Shown piece by piece: positions 26,153-34,259 of a stretch of 64,000 bases of DNA. Where the stretch lies: contig NZ_CACSJP010000001.1 in the NCBI RefSeq assembly GCF_902706095.1, positions 1,116,001 to 1,180,000 on the forward strand. Direction: 5' to 3'. Both the position numbers and the translations under genes were made by a program. The notes beneath the pieces are model-generated. The model was not told the origin of the DNA, made no database searches, and worked only from the letters and a program-made list of their open reading frames with translations. The DNA is from Rhizobium sp. 18065. GTDB taxonomy: Bacteria; Pseudomonadota; Alphaproteobacteria; Rhizobiales; Rhizobiaceae. Position 1 is the first letter of the stretch. Each line of letters begins with the position of its first letter.

Positions 26153-26873
26153 ACCGCGGCCGTTCAGCGGTACCATCTGGCGCGTGGTCGGGGCCCAACA
26201 CCAGGCGTCGGTGATGAAACTTGTCGACAGTGTCGAAGAACAGGCTTTGCTCGAACGCCTGCTGGAAGAGACGAAACCGGCCCTGCCGCGCGAATGCGCC
26301 GGGCTCGACCCGCTGCTGTCTGCGCCATTCCGCTACGGCGCACCCGATCCTGGCGGTTCACGTTTCCGTAGGGCAGGGCGCACGCCCGGCGTCTTCTACG
26401 GTGCCGAGACCGTCGAGACAGCGCTGGCCGAGATGGTCTTGTACCGGCTGTTGTTTTTCGCTGAATCGCCGGACACGCCGCTGCCGTCGGCCCCTCTGGA
26501 TTTCATCGGATTTGCAGCCGCGATCGATACACAGCATTGCGTGGATCTGCTGATCGAGCCGTCGCTGCGCGATGACGCTCATGCGCTGGTCGACAAGGAC
26601 CACGCCGCCGGCCAGGCACTCGCCGATGCCGCCCGCGACGCTGGCGTCGAGGTGATCCGCCATGTTTCGGTCGACGTCCCAATCATCGGCACGCATCTGG
26701 CGCTGCTCTCGCCCAAAGCGTTTGCCACCAACGAACCGGTCGAGCGCGAGCTCTGGCGCATCCGCTTCTCCGAAGCAGGCATCTCCGCCCTTTGCGATTT
26801 TCCCCGCCGAAGGATCGGCTTTCCACGGTCGGATTTTTCGGCTGATGCCCGGCTGAGGGCACGCTTCGGCTGA
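26130..26873 (+). CDS. RES-domain toxin (NAD-consuming)
   Basis: A 247-residue RES-domain protein. Characterised members (MbcT, ParT, Res) degrade NAD or ADP-ribosylate targets. The family features are the early WRVVG, an Arg/Tyr region FRRAGRTPGVFYGAETVETA with a conserved Glu, and a later HVSVDVPIIGTHLALLSPKA. ATG 26130 lies inside the antitoxin gene in another frame, so the two are translationally coupled. The antitoxin-first order is normal for this family. Confidence 0.9.
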   Translation: MPAVRSSEPRPFSGTIWRVVGAQHQASVMKLVDSVEEQALLERLLEETKPALPRECAGLDPLLSAPFRYGAPDPGGSRFRRAGRTPGVFYGAETVETALAEMVLYRLLFFAESPDTPLPSAPLDFIGFAAAIDTQHCVDLLIEPSLRDDAHALVDKDHAAGQALADAARDAGVEVIRHVSVDVPIIGTHLALLSPKAFATNEPVERELWRIRFSEAGISALCDFPRRRIGFPRSDFSADARLRARFG

Positions 26874-27056
26874 GGATCTGGCGCCTGCAGCCTTGCCGGC
26901 GGGCGCAATTGCCCGCATGATATGGATTGTCTGAAACAGGTTAGGTTGGTGCGGTTGGCCCAACCCCCGCGTCCGCGGGTCCTTCCGTCGTTCCTGCGGC
27001 GGCCCAAGACCTTCAACGTCGTGCAATAGCGCGCGGCGAACGAAAGGATCTTGATC

Positions 27057-27479
27057 ATGCAGCAGCAGGTCTCTGTGATAACGCTTGGCGTTACCGACCT
27101 CCCGCGTTCCAGACGTTTTTATACCGGCGGCTTCAGCTGGGGCCCGGTCTTCGAAAACGAAGACATCATCTTTTATCAGATGAACGGTTTTGTCCTCGCA
27201 ACCTTCAGACTGTCGGCGCTGGAGGAGGACATGGGGCGTATCGGCCTGTGCACGCCCGGTGCGTCGGCACTTGGCCACAACGTTGCGGAAAAGGATGATG
27301 TCGAGGTGGTCATGGGCCGCCTGCTCGGTGCCGGCGGGCGTCTGCTGCGTGCCGCCGATGCTCCGGCGCATGGCGGATTTCGTGGTTATGTTGCCGATCC
27401 TGACGGCCATGCCTGGGAAGTTGCCTGGAACCCCGCCTGGGCGATTGATGCGCGTGGGCTGGTGACCTTCGGCCTGTAG
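27057..27479 (+). CDS. VOC/glyoxalase-fold protein
   Basis: A 140-residue single-module vicinal oxygen chelate protein. It has paired beta-alpha-beta-beta-beta motifs: VSVITLGVTDLPRSRRFYTG at the start and GGFRGYVADPDGHAWEVAWN near the end. The latter carries the usual metal-binding glutamate. Substrate unknown. AAAGGA lies eight bases before ATG 27057. It is convergent with the following marR gene. Confidence 0.85.
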   Translation: MQQQVSVITLGVTDLPRSRRFYTGGFSWGPVFENEDIIFYQMNGFVLATFRLSALEEDMGRIGLCTPGASALGHNVAEKDDVEVVMGRLLGAGGRLLRAADAPAHGGFRGYVADPDGHAWEVAWNPAWAIDARGLVTFGL

Positions 27480-27534
27480 CGACGGGTCACGCCGCCGTCG
27501 TCACCTTCCGGGGAGGGGCGGCGGCGACAGACCC

Positions 27535-27981
27535 TTACCCGCTGACCTCCAGCATACCTTGCCGCACGACATCCGCATCGACCGTCATCGTCGCCTCGAT
27601 CTCGGCATGCACCGCGCGCCAGATCGGTACGGCGGCGGAAAGCACGGCGGTGCCGTCCGGGGTCAGCTTCAGCCGCCTGCCGCGTTTGTCCTTCGGATCC
27701 GGCTCGACCGTGATCCAGCCACGCCGCTCGAGCGGTTTCAATGCAGCCGTGAGCGTCGTGCGGTCCATGGCGAGCAGCCGCGCGACCGGCCCCATCGGCG
27801 GCGGCTCCGGCCGGTTCAGCGCCATCATCAGGGAAAATTGCTGATTGGTCAGGCCCAGCGCCTTCAAGGCCGTATCGAAGCGCCGGCCAAGTGCTCGGGC
27901 GGCGCGCTGCGCGTGCAGGCACAGGCAGGCGTCGCGGATATGCAGGGTGGTCGAATAGGGAATCGGCGGGGCATTTGACAT
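27535..27981 (-). CDS. MarR-family regulator of the DUF899/DUF1579/VOC operon
   Basis: A 148-residue MarR protein with the recognition region GPVARLLAMDRTTLTAALKPLERRGWITVEPD and a KRGRRLKLT wing. An early pair of cysteines (CLCLHAQRAARAL) suggests possible redox sensing, as in DUF24 or OhrR-like members, but this is inference. It is divergent from the DUF899 operon with only 49 bp between. Its predicted transcription start coincides with its ATG, so the mRNA is probably leaderless. Confidence 0.88.
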   Translation of the reverse strand: MSNAPPIPYSTTLHIRDACLCLHAQRAARALGRRFDTALKALGLTNQQFSLMMALNRPEPPPMGPVARLLAMDRTTLTAALKPLERRGWITVEPDPKDKRGRRLKLTPDGTAVLSAAVPIWRAVHAEIEATMTVDADVVRQGMLEVSG

Positions 27982-28015
27982 AAGTTATTTATGTTGATAT
28001 CAACCTAAATGTCAA
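27975..28015. promoter_or_regulatory. face-to-face promoters with shared MarR operator
   Basis: Plus direction: TTGACA (27975-27980), 17 bp, TATCAA (27998-28003). Minus direction: TTGACA (28010-28015 complement), 17 bp, ATAAAT (27987-27992 complement). The perfect palindrome GTTGATATCAAC (27993-28004), extended to 12-bp arms with one mismatch over 27987-28010, sits in both spacers. One repressor dimer would silence both promoters. Confidence 0.8.
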
Positions 28016-28030
28016 GAGGAGGACGAGGAA

Positions 28031-28759
28031 ATGGAACATTCTGTCGTATCGCGTGACGAGTGGCTGGATGCCCGAAAGGCGCTGCTGGCGAGTGAAAAAC
28101 AGATGACCCGCCTGCGCGACAAAGTGAACGCCGAGCGGCTCGCGCTGCCCTGGGTCAGGGTCGACAAGGATTATGCGTTTGACACGCCGACCGGCTCCAG
28201 GAGCCTGGCCGACCTGTTCGACGGACGCAGCCAGCTGGAAATCTATCATTTCATGTTCGGTCCGGATTGGGAGGCCGGTTGCCCCGGCTGCTCGTTCTTC
28301 GCCGATCACATCGATGGCATGCTGCCGCATCTCAACAACCACGACGTCACCTTCGTCTGCATCTCGCGGGCGCCGCTCGACAAGATCGAGGCCTACAAGC
28401 ACCGGATGAGCTGGAACTTCCCCTGGTTCTCGTCTTTCGGCAGCGATTTCAACTTCGATTATCATGTCTCGTTCACGCCCGAGCAGCTGGAATCCGGCAG
28501 TGTCTTCTATAATTTCCGCGAAACCCCGCGCGAAGATGCCCATGACGAACTGCCCGGTCTGTCGAGCTTCTATCGCAACGAAAAAGGTGAGATCTTCCAC
28601 ACCTATTCGCAATATGCCCGGGGTGGCGAAGAAGGCCTCGGTGCGCTGATGATGCTCGATTCCGCACCGCTCGGCCGCAACGAAACCTCGACGTTGAGTT
28701 TCGTCAAGCGCAAGGACGAATACGAACAGAAGCCGGTGGCGGCCGCCTGTTGCCACTGA
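28031..28759 (+). CDS. DUF899 thioredoxin-like fold protein
   Basis: A 242-residue cytosolic protein of the DUF899 family (distant thioredoxin fold). Typical blocks are VSRDEWLDARKALLASEKQM, WVRVDKDYAFDT, EIYHFMFGPDWEAGCPGCSF with a Cys-x-x-Cys pair, and NVFHTYS-like IFHTYSQYARG. It ends with an unusual AAACCH. Family members are often MarR- or AraC-controlled next to glyoxalase-fold and DUF1579 genes. A detoxification or redox role is likely but not proven. First gene of a three-gene operon. Confidence 0.9.
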   Translation: MEHSVVSRDEWLDARKALLASEKQMTRLRDKVNAERLALPWVRVDKDYAFDTPTGSRSLADLFDGRSQLEIYHFMFGPDWEAGCPGCSFFADHIDGMLPHLNNHDVTFVCISRAPLDKIEAYKHRMSWNFPWFSSFGSDFNFDYHVSFTPEQLESGSVFYNFRETPREDAHDELPGLSSFYRNEKGEIFHTYSQYARGGEEGLGALMMLDSAPLGRNETSTLSFVKRKDEYEQKPVAAACCH

Positions 28760-28819
28760 CGTTTCCTGGCAAGGCTGCAAACCTGGATCTGCATCTCGAA
28801 CGGCGTCAACCGCAAACGC

Positions 28820-28862
28820 AAAGTGCATCACCGATGAACGCGCTTCATCGGTGATGCACTTT
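28820..28862 (+). repeat. 19-bp perfect intercistronic stem
   Basis: The left arm 28820-28838 (starts AAAGTGCATCACC) and the right arm 28844-28862 are exact reverse complements, with a CGCGC loop. It begins 61 bp after the DUF899 stop and ends 21 bp before the DUF1579 start. No U tract follows, so it is more likely an RNA-stability or processing element than a terminator. Confidence 0.9.
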
Positions 28863-28883
28863 CCGCAATGGGAGGAATTCATC

Positions 28884-29372
28884 ATGGAATTTGCAAAACC
28901 CCGCGAAGAACATCGCTTTCTCGACAGGCTGATTGGCGACTGGATCTATACCAGTTCCACCGGCCACAAGGACTATGACGTCAATGATCCGGACAAGGTC
29001 TGGACCGAGACGGTTCGCTCGATCGGCGGCCTCTGGGTCCTCTCTGAAGCCGAGGGCGGCATGGGAGATGGCAGCCGCTCTTCGATGATCATGACACTTG
29101 GCTATGATCCGCGTCTCGGGCACTATGTTGGAACCTGGATCGGGTCTATGATGGACAAGCTCTGGGTCTACAAGGGCTGGGTCGAGGACAATGGTCAGAC
29201 GCTCGTGCTGGAGGCGGAGGGGCCGTCGTTCGAAGATCCGTCAAGGACGGAGGTCTACCGCGATGTCATTCACTTCCACGATGATGACCACCGGTCGTTC
29301 TCCGGCAGCGTCCGCAAGCCGGATGGCAGTTTCCATGTTTTCATGACCAGCGAAAGCAAGCGCCGCGGCTGA
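28884..29372 (+). CDS. DUF1579 family protein
   Basis: A 162-residue protein of the DUF1579 type (lipocalin-like beta barrel, function unknown). It starts MEFAKPREEHRFLDRLIGDW, followed by SEAEGGMGDGSRSSMIMTLG and YDPRLGHYVGTWIGSMMDKL. ATG 28884 has GGAGG at the right distance; an in-frame ATG further upstream lies inside the RNA stem and is less likely. Second gene of the MarR-controlled operon. Confidence 0.87.
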   Translation: MEFAKPREEHRFLDRLIGDWIYTSSTGHKDYDVNDPDKVWTETVRSIGGLWVLSEAEGGMGDGSRSSMIMTLGYDPRLGHYVGTWIGSMMDKLWVYKGWVEDNGQTLVLEAEGPSFEDPSRTEVYRDVIHFHDDDHRSFSGSVRKPDGSFHVFMTSESKRRG

Positions 29373-29394
29373 AGCGGCCAACAGGGAGAACACC

Positions 29395-30180
29395 ATGCAC
29401 AGCATGCACGGCAAGTTTATCTGGTATGAACTGATGACCAGCGACACCGCTGGGGCGGCGAAATTTTATGGCGAGGTTGCCGGCTGGACCGCCAAGGACA
29501 GCGGCATGGCCGATATGGACTACACCATCCTGTCGATTGCCGGCTCCGAAATGGGTGTTGCCGGCATGTTGCCGCTGACCGACGAGGTCAAGGCGCGCGG
29601 CGTTCCCTCGAATTGGACCGGATATGTTGCCGTCGACAATGTCGACCGGGTTGCCGACCACTTCGTCAGCGATGGCGGCAAGGTGGTGCACGGCCCGATC
29701 GACATTCATGGTGTCGGCCGCTTCGCCGTGCTTGCCGATCCGCAGGGTGCTGTCCTTGCCGTGATGACGCCGATCATTCCGGCCGGCGGTGTGCCGCCCG
29801 AGCCGGCGCCTGATACGCCCGGCACCTTCGGCTGGCGCGAACTGATGGCCCGCAACGGTTCGGAAGCCTTCGATTTTTATTCCGGCATCTTCGGCTGGCA
29901 GAAGGATACTGCCGTCGACATGGGTCCGATGGGAATCTATCAGCTGTTCCGCAAGGACGATCAGGTGATCGGCGGAATGATGACCAAACCCGCCGAGGTG
30001 CCGCTCCCCTGCTGGGGCTACTACGTCAATGTCGACGCGATCGATGCCGCTGTCGCGCGGGTGACGAAAGCCGGCGGCACGGTGATCCAGGAACCGATGG
30101 AAGTCCCCGGTCCCGCCTGGATCATCCAGGCCATCGACCCCCAGGGCGCCTATTTCGCCCTGGTCGCGCCCAAGCGCTGA
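29395..30180 (+). CDS. two-domain VOC (glyoxalase/bleomycin-resistance fold) protein
   Basis: A 261-residue protein with two VOC repeats: residues about 5-125 (FIWYELMTSDTAGAAKFYGE ... FAVLADPQGAVLAVM) and about 140-260 (FGWRELMARNGSEAFDFYSG ... WIIQAIDPQGAYFALV). Such tandem proteins are often labelled hydroxylase-like but lack proven activity. AGGGAG precedes ATG 29395, and the gene follows DUF1579 by 22 bp, so it is the third member of the operon. Confidence 0.88.
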   Translation: MHSMHGKFIWYELMTSDTAGAAKFYGEVAGWTAKDSGMADMDYTILSIAGSEMGVAGMLPLTDEVKARGVPSNWTGYVAVDNVDRVADHFVSDGGKVVHGPIDIHGVGRFAVLADPQGAVLAVMTPIIPAGGVPPEPAPDTPGTFGWRELMARNGSEAFDFYSGIFGWQKDTAVDMGPMGIYQLFRKDDQVIGGMMTKPAEVPLPCWGYYVNVDAIDAAVARVTKAGGTVIQEPMEVPGPAWIIQAIDPQGAYFALVAPKR

Positions 30181-30516
30181 CCGCTTTTGCGCCCGCCTCA
30201 CGTCTCGACCCTATGCCCGCTCGCAGGCAGAGGGGAAGGATACGGCTGTGCTTGCCATATCATGTCCTGCAGGTGCCGGCATAGGCATGAGAGGTAAGGC
30301 AGACGAGGACAGGGCAGGCCGGCGAGGGGGGCGAAGGGGAGGCGGCTCGCTCAACCACCGCCATGGCCAATGTCCGTCGAAACGGCAAGCGAGAAGTCAT
30401 GACACTCCGACAGGCAAAACGCAGCTGTCGGTGGGCAGACCGTGATCAAATATAGGTGAGCTCGCCCGATCTGAAGATCAGGCCAAAGACCGGAGCCGAA
30501 GCTGGGCTGGGCGGCA
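30181..30516. other. 336-bp intergenic region
   Basis: It lies between the VOC gene and the convergent small basic-protein gene. I see purine-rich tracts (about 30290-30345) but no convincing gene or clear terminator. Confidence 0.35.
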
Positions 30517-30750
30517 TTATGCTTTGGTCGTGGCAGTCTTGCGTGGCGCGCGTGTCTTTTTCGGTGCCGGTGGTGCCACGGCCTGCTCGGCCTCACGCTG
30601 CATGCGAAGCGCGCGTAGCGCTTCGGTCTTGCGGTCGCGTTGCTTGACTTCCTGCTCGATGATCGCGCGCGCGGCGCTGTCGGTCGTCGTCGCCTTGTCC
30701 TGGGCGGCGATTTTCTCGGGCTTGAAGAATTTGTCCTTGGTCGCTGTCAT
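30517..30750 (-). CDS. small basic Ala/Lys-rich protein of unknown function
   Basis: A 77-residue charged protein starting MTATKDKFFKPEKIAAQDKA. It has a predicted helical middle (EQEVKQRDRKTEALRALRMQ) and a Lys/Ala/Pro-rich, histone-like tail (PPAPKKTRAPRKTATTKA). It could bind nucleic acid, but that is inference. The sequence style is unlike random antisense translation, and it sits just downstream of rpsU on the same strand. Confidence 0.58.
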   Translation of the reverse strand: MTATKDKFFKPEKIAAQDKATTTDSAARAIIEQEVKQRDRKTEALRALRMQREAEQAVAPPAPKKTRAPRKTATTKA

Positions 30751-30901
30751 ATCCGTCCTTCCTCCACGCTATGGGCCGTCATGGTTTCGGCCTTCACGGT
30801 ATCGGTCGTCGTTTTGGATGGGTGTATTCTTGCGTGCAAGCTGACCTGAGTGACAGGCAGCGGCGGGCGCGCCAGAGGCGCGCGCCCGAACCCATGGCCC
30901 C

Positions 30902-31141
30902 TTAGCGGGCGGGACGCAGCACCTTCTTCGGCGCCGGCAGCAGGCCTTCGCGCTGCAGCTTCTTGCGCTGAAGCTTGCGCTGGCGACGAATGGCTTCAGC
31001 CTTTTCGCGCGTGCGCTTTTCCGAAGGCTTTTCATAAGCGCTGCGGGTCTTCATTTCACGGAACAGGCCTTCGCGCTGCATCTTCTTCTTGAGAACGCGC
31101 AGGGCTTGGTCGACATTGTTATCTCGGACGAGGACTTGCAA
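30902..31141 (-). CDS. rpsU: 30S ribosomal protein S21
   Basis: A 79-residue basic ribosomal protein with the S21 hallmark [20 protein letters not shown], then [20 protein letters not shown]. The start is TTG at 31141, since no ATG or GTG is in frame at the conserved N-terminus; AAGGAAG lies just upstream. It follows cspA on the same strand with an intrinsic terminator in between. In Sinorhizobium meliloti a cspA-rpsU cold-shock operon has been described, so read-through control is plausible here. Confidence 0.95.
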   Translation of the reverse strand: MQVLVRDNNVDQALRVLKKKMQREGLFREMKTRSAYEKPSEKRTREKAEAIRRQRKLQRKKLQREGLLPAPKKVLRPAR

Positions 31142-31277
31142 ATTCGCTTCCTTTCCGGGCTGTGAGCCCGCGAGTTTGAATGGGCGGAATATGGGATGAA
31201 CGGCAAATGCGCCATTCCCCTCGAATGATCCCGGAAAAGTGCCGAAATCGCTGTAAATGGCCTTTCGGCCGAAAACA

Positions 31278-31303
31278 ATAAAAAGGCCGGGCAAAACCCG
31301 ACC
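31278..31303 (-). terminator. intrinsic terminator between cspA and rpsU
   Basis: On the minus strand GGTCGGG and CCCGGCC pair (one G-T) around a TTTTG loop, followed by TTTTTATTG. It lies 60-90 bp past the cspA stop. It would end most cspA mRNA, leaving partial read-through into rpsU. Confidence 0.8.
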
Positions 31304-31364
31304 TCTTCCTGTCACTCAGCCGACCGTTCCGGAAAACCCGTGGTCGGCAGGGCGAGCGACAAAA

Positions 31365-31574
31365 TCAAGCGGCGCGAAGGTTGTCGGCAGAGCTCTTGCC
31401 CGTGCGCTTGTCCTTGACGATTTCGTATTCGACCTTCTGGCCTTCGGTCAGCTCGCGCATGCCCGAACGCTCGACGGCAGAGATATGAACGAAAACGTCA
31501 GCAGAACCTTCGTCAGGCTGAATGAAGCCGAAGCCCTTGGTGCTGTTGAACCACTTAACGGTACCTGTGCTCAT
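31365..31574 (-). CDS. cspA: cold shock protein CspA family
   Basis: A 69-residue OB-fold RNA chaperone. RNP1 (KGFGFI) and RNP2 (VFVHIS) are intact within [20 protein letters not shown] and [14 protein letters not shown]. It melts mRNA secondary structure, typically during cold adaptation. A leader of about 120 nt between the predicted promoter and ATG agrees with cold-shock genes regulated through leader folding. It is followed by a terminator and rpsU. Confidence 0.95.
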   Translation of the reverse strand: MSTGTVKWFNSTKGFGFIQPDEGSADVFVHISAVERSGMRELTEGQKVEYEIVKDKRTGKSSADNLRAA

Positions 31575-31699
31575 AACGATTCCCTTTCAATCGTTGGACT
31601 AACCGGAGAGATATTCGACCGGCCTATCGATCTTGAGAGGAAATCTGGCGTGCGCCGCTGGCGCGTAGACAAAGGTCACTAGCAATCTTCGATGGGCGC

Positions 31700-31728
31700 A
31701 ATATAGACTGCCAGCGGTCAAACACAAG
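31700..31728 (-). promoter_or_regulatory. predicted cspA promoter
   Basis: On the minus strand CTTGTG (31723-31728) and TATATT (31700-31705) are 17 bp apart. Transcription would start near 31693, giving a leader of about 119 nt before the cspA start codon. Confidence 0.6.
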
Positions 31729-31740
31729 AAAAAAGGCCAA

Positions 31741-32046
31741 ACGGCCCTTCGCAGGCTTGTTTCATACAGGGATAAATCCCGGCGAACAGCCTGTTTTCAC
31801 AGGAAATACCGTTCGATTGCCGCCGGATTCTTTCTGCCCTCCGGCACCCGGCAATGTGAGGCATATGGTGCCGATCCCTGGTTGTTTGGCACATCGCCGG
31901 ATTTCCCGATCCGCATGCCGTCCTCTGCAGAAACAGTACGACGATTCTAGGCGCCGCCTGCTACAGGAAGGCGCGCACAGCGCCGCGGTCGCCTGGTCGA
32001 TCCGGTTGGTGCACAACCATAAAACGCTATCAACAGGCCATATCCG
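31741..32046. other. 306-bp intergenic region upstream of cspA and the exported protein gene
   Basis: It separates cspA from a divergent secreted-protein gene. A weak minus-strand GGCC-GTTT-GGCC stem with a T run touches its left edge. No gene is supported, though a small RNA on the minus strand ending at that stem cannot be excluded. Confidence 0.35.
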
Positions 32047-32538
32047 ATGCAGAAATTTCTTGCCGCGACAGCCATGCTACTGATCTCCGCCACCACGTCC
32101 CTTGCGGGCGAGTTTTCCTTCCCGTCCGACGCGCCGGTGGCGACCGTCAGCATTCCCGACAGCTGGCAGCCGTCGGAAACCGAATATGGCGTCGAAGCCA
32201 CGTCCGATGACGGCGGCACCTACATCTCCTTCGATATCGCCGGCGATAGCGACATGGATGCGGTGATGACGCAGGTCTTCGACTTTCTGTCCGAAAATGG
32301 TGTCGAGCCGGATCCGGCAACCCAGAAAGACAGCAAGGATACCTTGAACGGCATGCCGTTCGAGGCCATCGACTGGACGGGCAAGGACAAGGACGGTCCG
32401 GTCTCGATCGGCGTCGGCATCATCGGCCTGTCGGCCGAAAAGATTGCTATCGTCACCTATTGGGCATCGGCGGAAACCGAAGAGAGGAACATGCCGGAAG
32501 TCGGCAAGATCCTCGCGACCGTCAAACCGGTCAACTGA
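32047..32538 (+). CDS. exported protein of unknown function
   Basis: A 163-residue protein with a signal peptide (MQKFLAATAMLLISATTSLA, cleavage before GEFSFP). The mature part is acidic and beta-rich (PVATVSIPDSWQPSETEYGV, ISFDIAGDSDMDAVM), with a C-terminal EVGKILATVKPVN. Rhizobial relatives are sometimes called histidine kinase without basis, since no kinase motif is present. The protein is probably periplasmic and soluble. Monocistronic. Confidence 0.75.
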   Translation: MQKFLAATAMLLISATTSLAGEFSFPSDAPVATVSIPDSWQPSETEYGVEATSDDGGTYISFDIAGDSDMDAVMTQVFDFLSENGVEPDPATQKDSKDTLNGMPFEAIDWTGKDKDGPVSIGVGIIGLSAEKIAIVTYWASAETEERNMPEVGKILATVKPVN

Positions 32539-32749
32539 GGCGTTCAAGGCAGGTGGCGCGCCAGCGCGCCATCTGTTTCTGGCCATGGTTCGTCCGATGG
32601 TCTCAGACCGCACCGCCTCCGATTTCCCCGGCTGCGTCTAATTGCGCAAGCGGAATTGGTTTCTTTTACCGTCAAAAAAGGCTAGGGGAGCTTATCCCCG
32701 CGCTGATGACCGTCCGGGGGCACTTGTTTCGGGACGATCTGGAAGCACT

Positions 32750-32848
32750 ATGACGATGTATTCTGCCGATAATTCGCGCGTCGACCTTGCGCCTCATGCC
32801 GCCGCCTCTGCGCCTCATGCGGGCCAAGAGATCGGAGCCCGCTCATGA
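32750..32848 (+). CDS. possible 32-residue upstream ORF of the desaturase gene
   Basis: ATG 32750 is preceded by GGAAG, and the frame ends at TGA 32846-32848, overlapping the desaturase ATG in an ATGA arrangement. The peptide contains a repeated APHA element, from a direct repeat GCGCCTCATGC in the DNA. Its position suggests translational coupling, but coding is unproven. Confidence 0.4.
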   Translation: MTMYSADNSRVDLAPHAAASAPHAGQEIGARS

Positions 32849-33897
32849 GCGCGGCCCTGGAGTTCTCCACCGAGACCGCCGATGTTGACGACAGCCGCGA
32901 CGCCAAGGCGTGGCTGAAGATCATCAACGCCTACCGCCAGCCGAATCTCAAGCGCAGCACGTTCGAACTTGCCGTCACCTGCCTTGCCTTCGTGCTGCTC
33001 TGGGTCGCCAGCTGGGCGCTTCTGCACTACGGCTACTGGGCCGGACTGCTGTTGACCATCCCGGCCGCAGCCTTCCTGCTGCGCCTGTTCATCATCCAGC
33101 ATGACTGCGGCCACGGCGCGTTTTTCGCCCGCCGTCGTTTCGACGACTGGACCGGCCGCATTCTCGGCGTCTTCACGCTCACCCCTTACGATTACTGGCG
33201 TCGCGCCCATGCCGAGCACCATGCCTCGGCCGGCAATCTCGACGAACGCGGCATAGGCGACATCACCACGCTGACGGTTGCCGAATACAAGGCGCTGTCG
33301 GCCCGCGGCCGTCTCCTCTATCGCCTTTATCGCCATCCGCTGGTTCTGTTCGGCATCGGCCCGGCCTGGGTCTTCTTGCTCAAGCAGCGTCTGCCGTTCG
33401 GCATGATGCGCTCGGGTGCCTTGCCGTGGATCTCGACCATGGCCACCAATGTCGGCATGGTCGTTCTGGCCGCTCTTTTGATCTGGGCCGTCGGTCTCGG
33501 TCCTTTCCTCGCCGTGCATCTGCCGATCGTGCTGATGGCCGGTGCTGCCGGCATCTGGCTGTTCTATGTACAGCACCAGTTCGAAGACACCCATTGGTCG
33601 AACCCTCCGGCTTGGCAGTTCCAGCATGCGGCCCTGCATGGCGCCTCGCACTATGATCTGCCCTGGGGCCTGCGCTGGCTGACCGGTTATATCGGCGTGC
33701 ATCATGTGCATCACCTGTCGAGCAAGGTTCCCTATTACCGTCTGCCGGAAGTCCTGCGCGATCATCCCGAACTGCGCGGCATCAGCCGCATCACTCTGCG
33801 CGAAAGCTTCGCCTGCGTGAAGCTGGTCCTCTGGGACGAAAAGCTCGGCCGCCTGGTGTCCTTCCGCGAAGCCAATCGCAAGCCGGTCGCAGTCTGA
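32845..33897 (+). CDS. membrane fatty acid desaturase
   Basis: A 350-residue di-iron desaturase, integral to the inner membrane. Three histidine boxes are seen: HDCGHG (from about residue 86), HAEHH (about 122-126) and HHVHH near residue 285. Four membrane helices are expected (VTCLAFVLLWVASWALL and others). It resembles delta-12/omega-6 or DesA-like enzymes that unsaturate phospholipid acyl chains. A strong terminator follows. Which double bond it makes cannot be read from sequence. The location near cspA is suggestive of cold response, but that is inference. Confidence 0.92.
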   Translation: MSAALEFSTETADVDDSRDAKAWLKIINAYRQPNLKRSTFELAVTCLAFVLLWVASWALLHYGYWAGLLLTIPAAAFLLRLFIIQHDCGHGAFFARRRFDDWTGRILGVFTLTPYDYWRRAHAEHHASAGNLDERGIGDITTLTVAEYKALSARGRLLYRLYRHPLVLFGIGPAWVFLLKQRLPFGMMRSGALPWISTMATNVGMVVLAALLIWAVGLGPFLAVHLPIVLMAGAAGIWLFYVQHQFEDTHWSNPPAWQFQHAALHGASHYDLPWGLRWLTGYIGVHHVHHLSSKVPYYRLPEVLRDHPELRGISRITLRESFACVKLVLWDEKLGRLVSFREANRKPVAV

Positions 33898-33920
33898 TCT
33901 GCCAACAATTGATTGAACGA

Positions 33921-33949
33921 GGGGAGGGCGGATCGCTCTCCCCTTTTTT
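33921..33949 (+). terminator. intrinsic terminator after the desaturase gene
   Basis: GGGGAGGGC (33921-33929) pairs with GCTCTCCCC (33935-33943, one G-T), followed by six Ts. It lies directly before the convergent brnA stop. Confidence 0.9.
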
Positions 33950-33950
33950 G

Positions 33951-34259
33951 TCAGAGCCCCACGGCCTTGCGTAGCGCCTCGTTGATCCGCGATTGCCAAC
34001 CATCGCCGGTGGCCCTGAAACGCGCGATCACCTCGGCATCGAGCCGGATGCTGATCGCCTGCTTCGGAGCGTCGGATTTCGGTCGTCCGGCAAGCTTGCG
34101 GTCGATGGCTTCGGCAATATCGGGATAAACCTCGCGCAACGGCCGGAATTCCTTCAATTCCTCTTCGGTCGCTTCCGGATTGTCATCAACGTCATCCCAA
34201 TCGCTGCGTGAATAGCCGCGCCCTTCTGCAAAGGCTTTCAAAGTCTTTTGGCGCTTCAT
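33951..34259 (-). CDS. brnA: BrnA antitoxin
   Basis: A 102-residue antitoxin with a ribbon-helix-helix C-terminus (KQAISIRLDAEVIARFRATG, then DGWQSRINEALRKAV). The N-terminal WDDVDDNPEATEEEL is characteristic of BrnA. It neutralises BrnT and represses the operon. It overlaps the toxin gene by four bases (ATGA). Confidence 0.92.
   Translation of the reverse strand: MKRQKTLKAFAEGRGYSRSDWDDVDDNPEATEEELKEFRPLREVYPDIAEAIDRKLAGRPKSDAPKQAISIRLDAEVIARFRATGDGWQSRINEALRKAVGL

Noticed and set aside
31728..31747. Minus-strand GGCC-GTTT-GGCC stem with T run as a terminator
   Set aside because: Only four base pairs, and no minus-strand gene lies upstream; kept only as a remark.
33914..33949. Possible small RNA ending at the desaturase terminator
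   Set aside because: The stem is fully explained as the end of the desaturase transcript.
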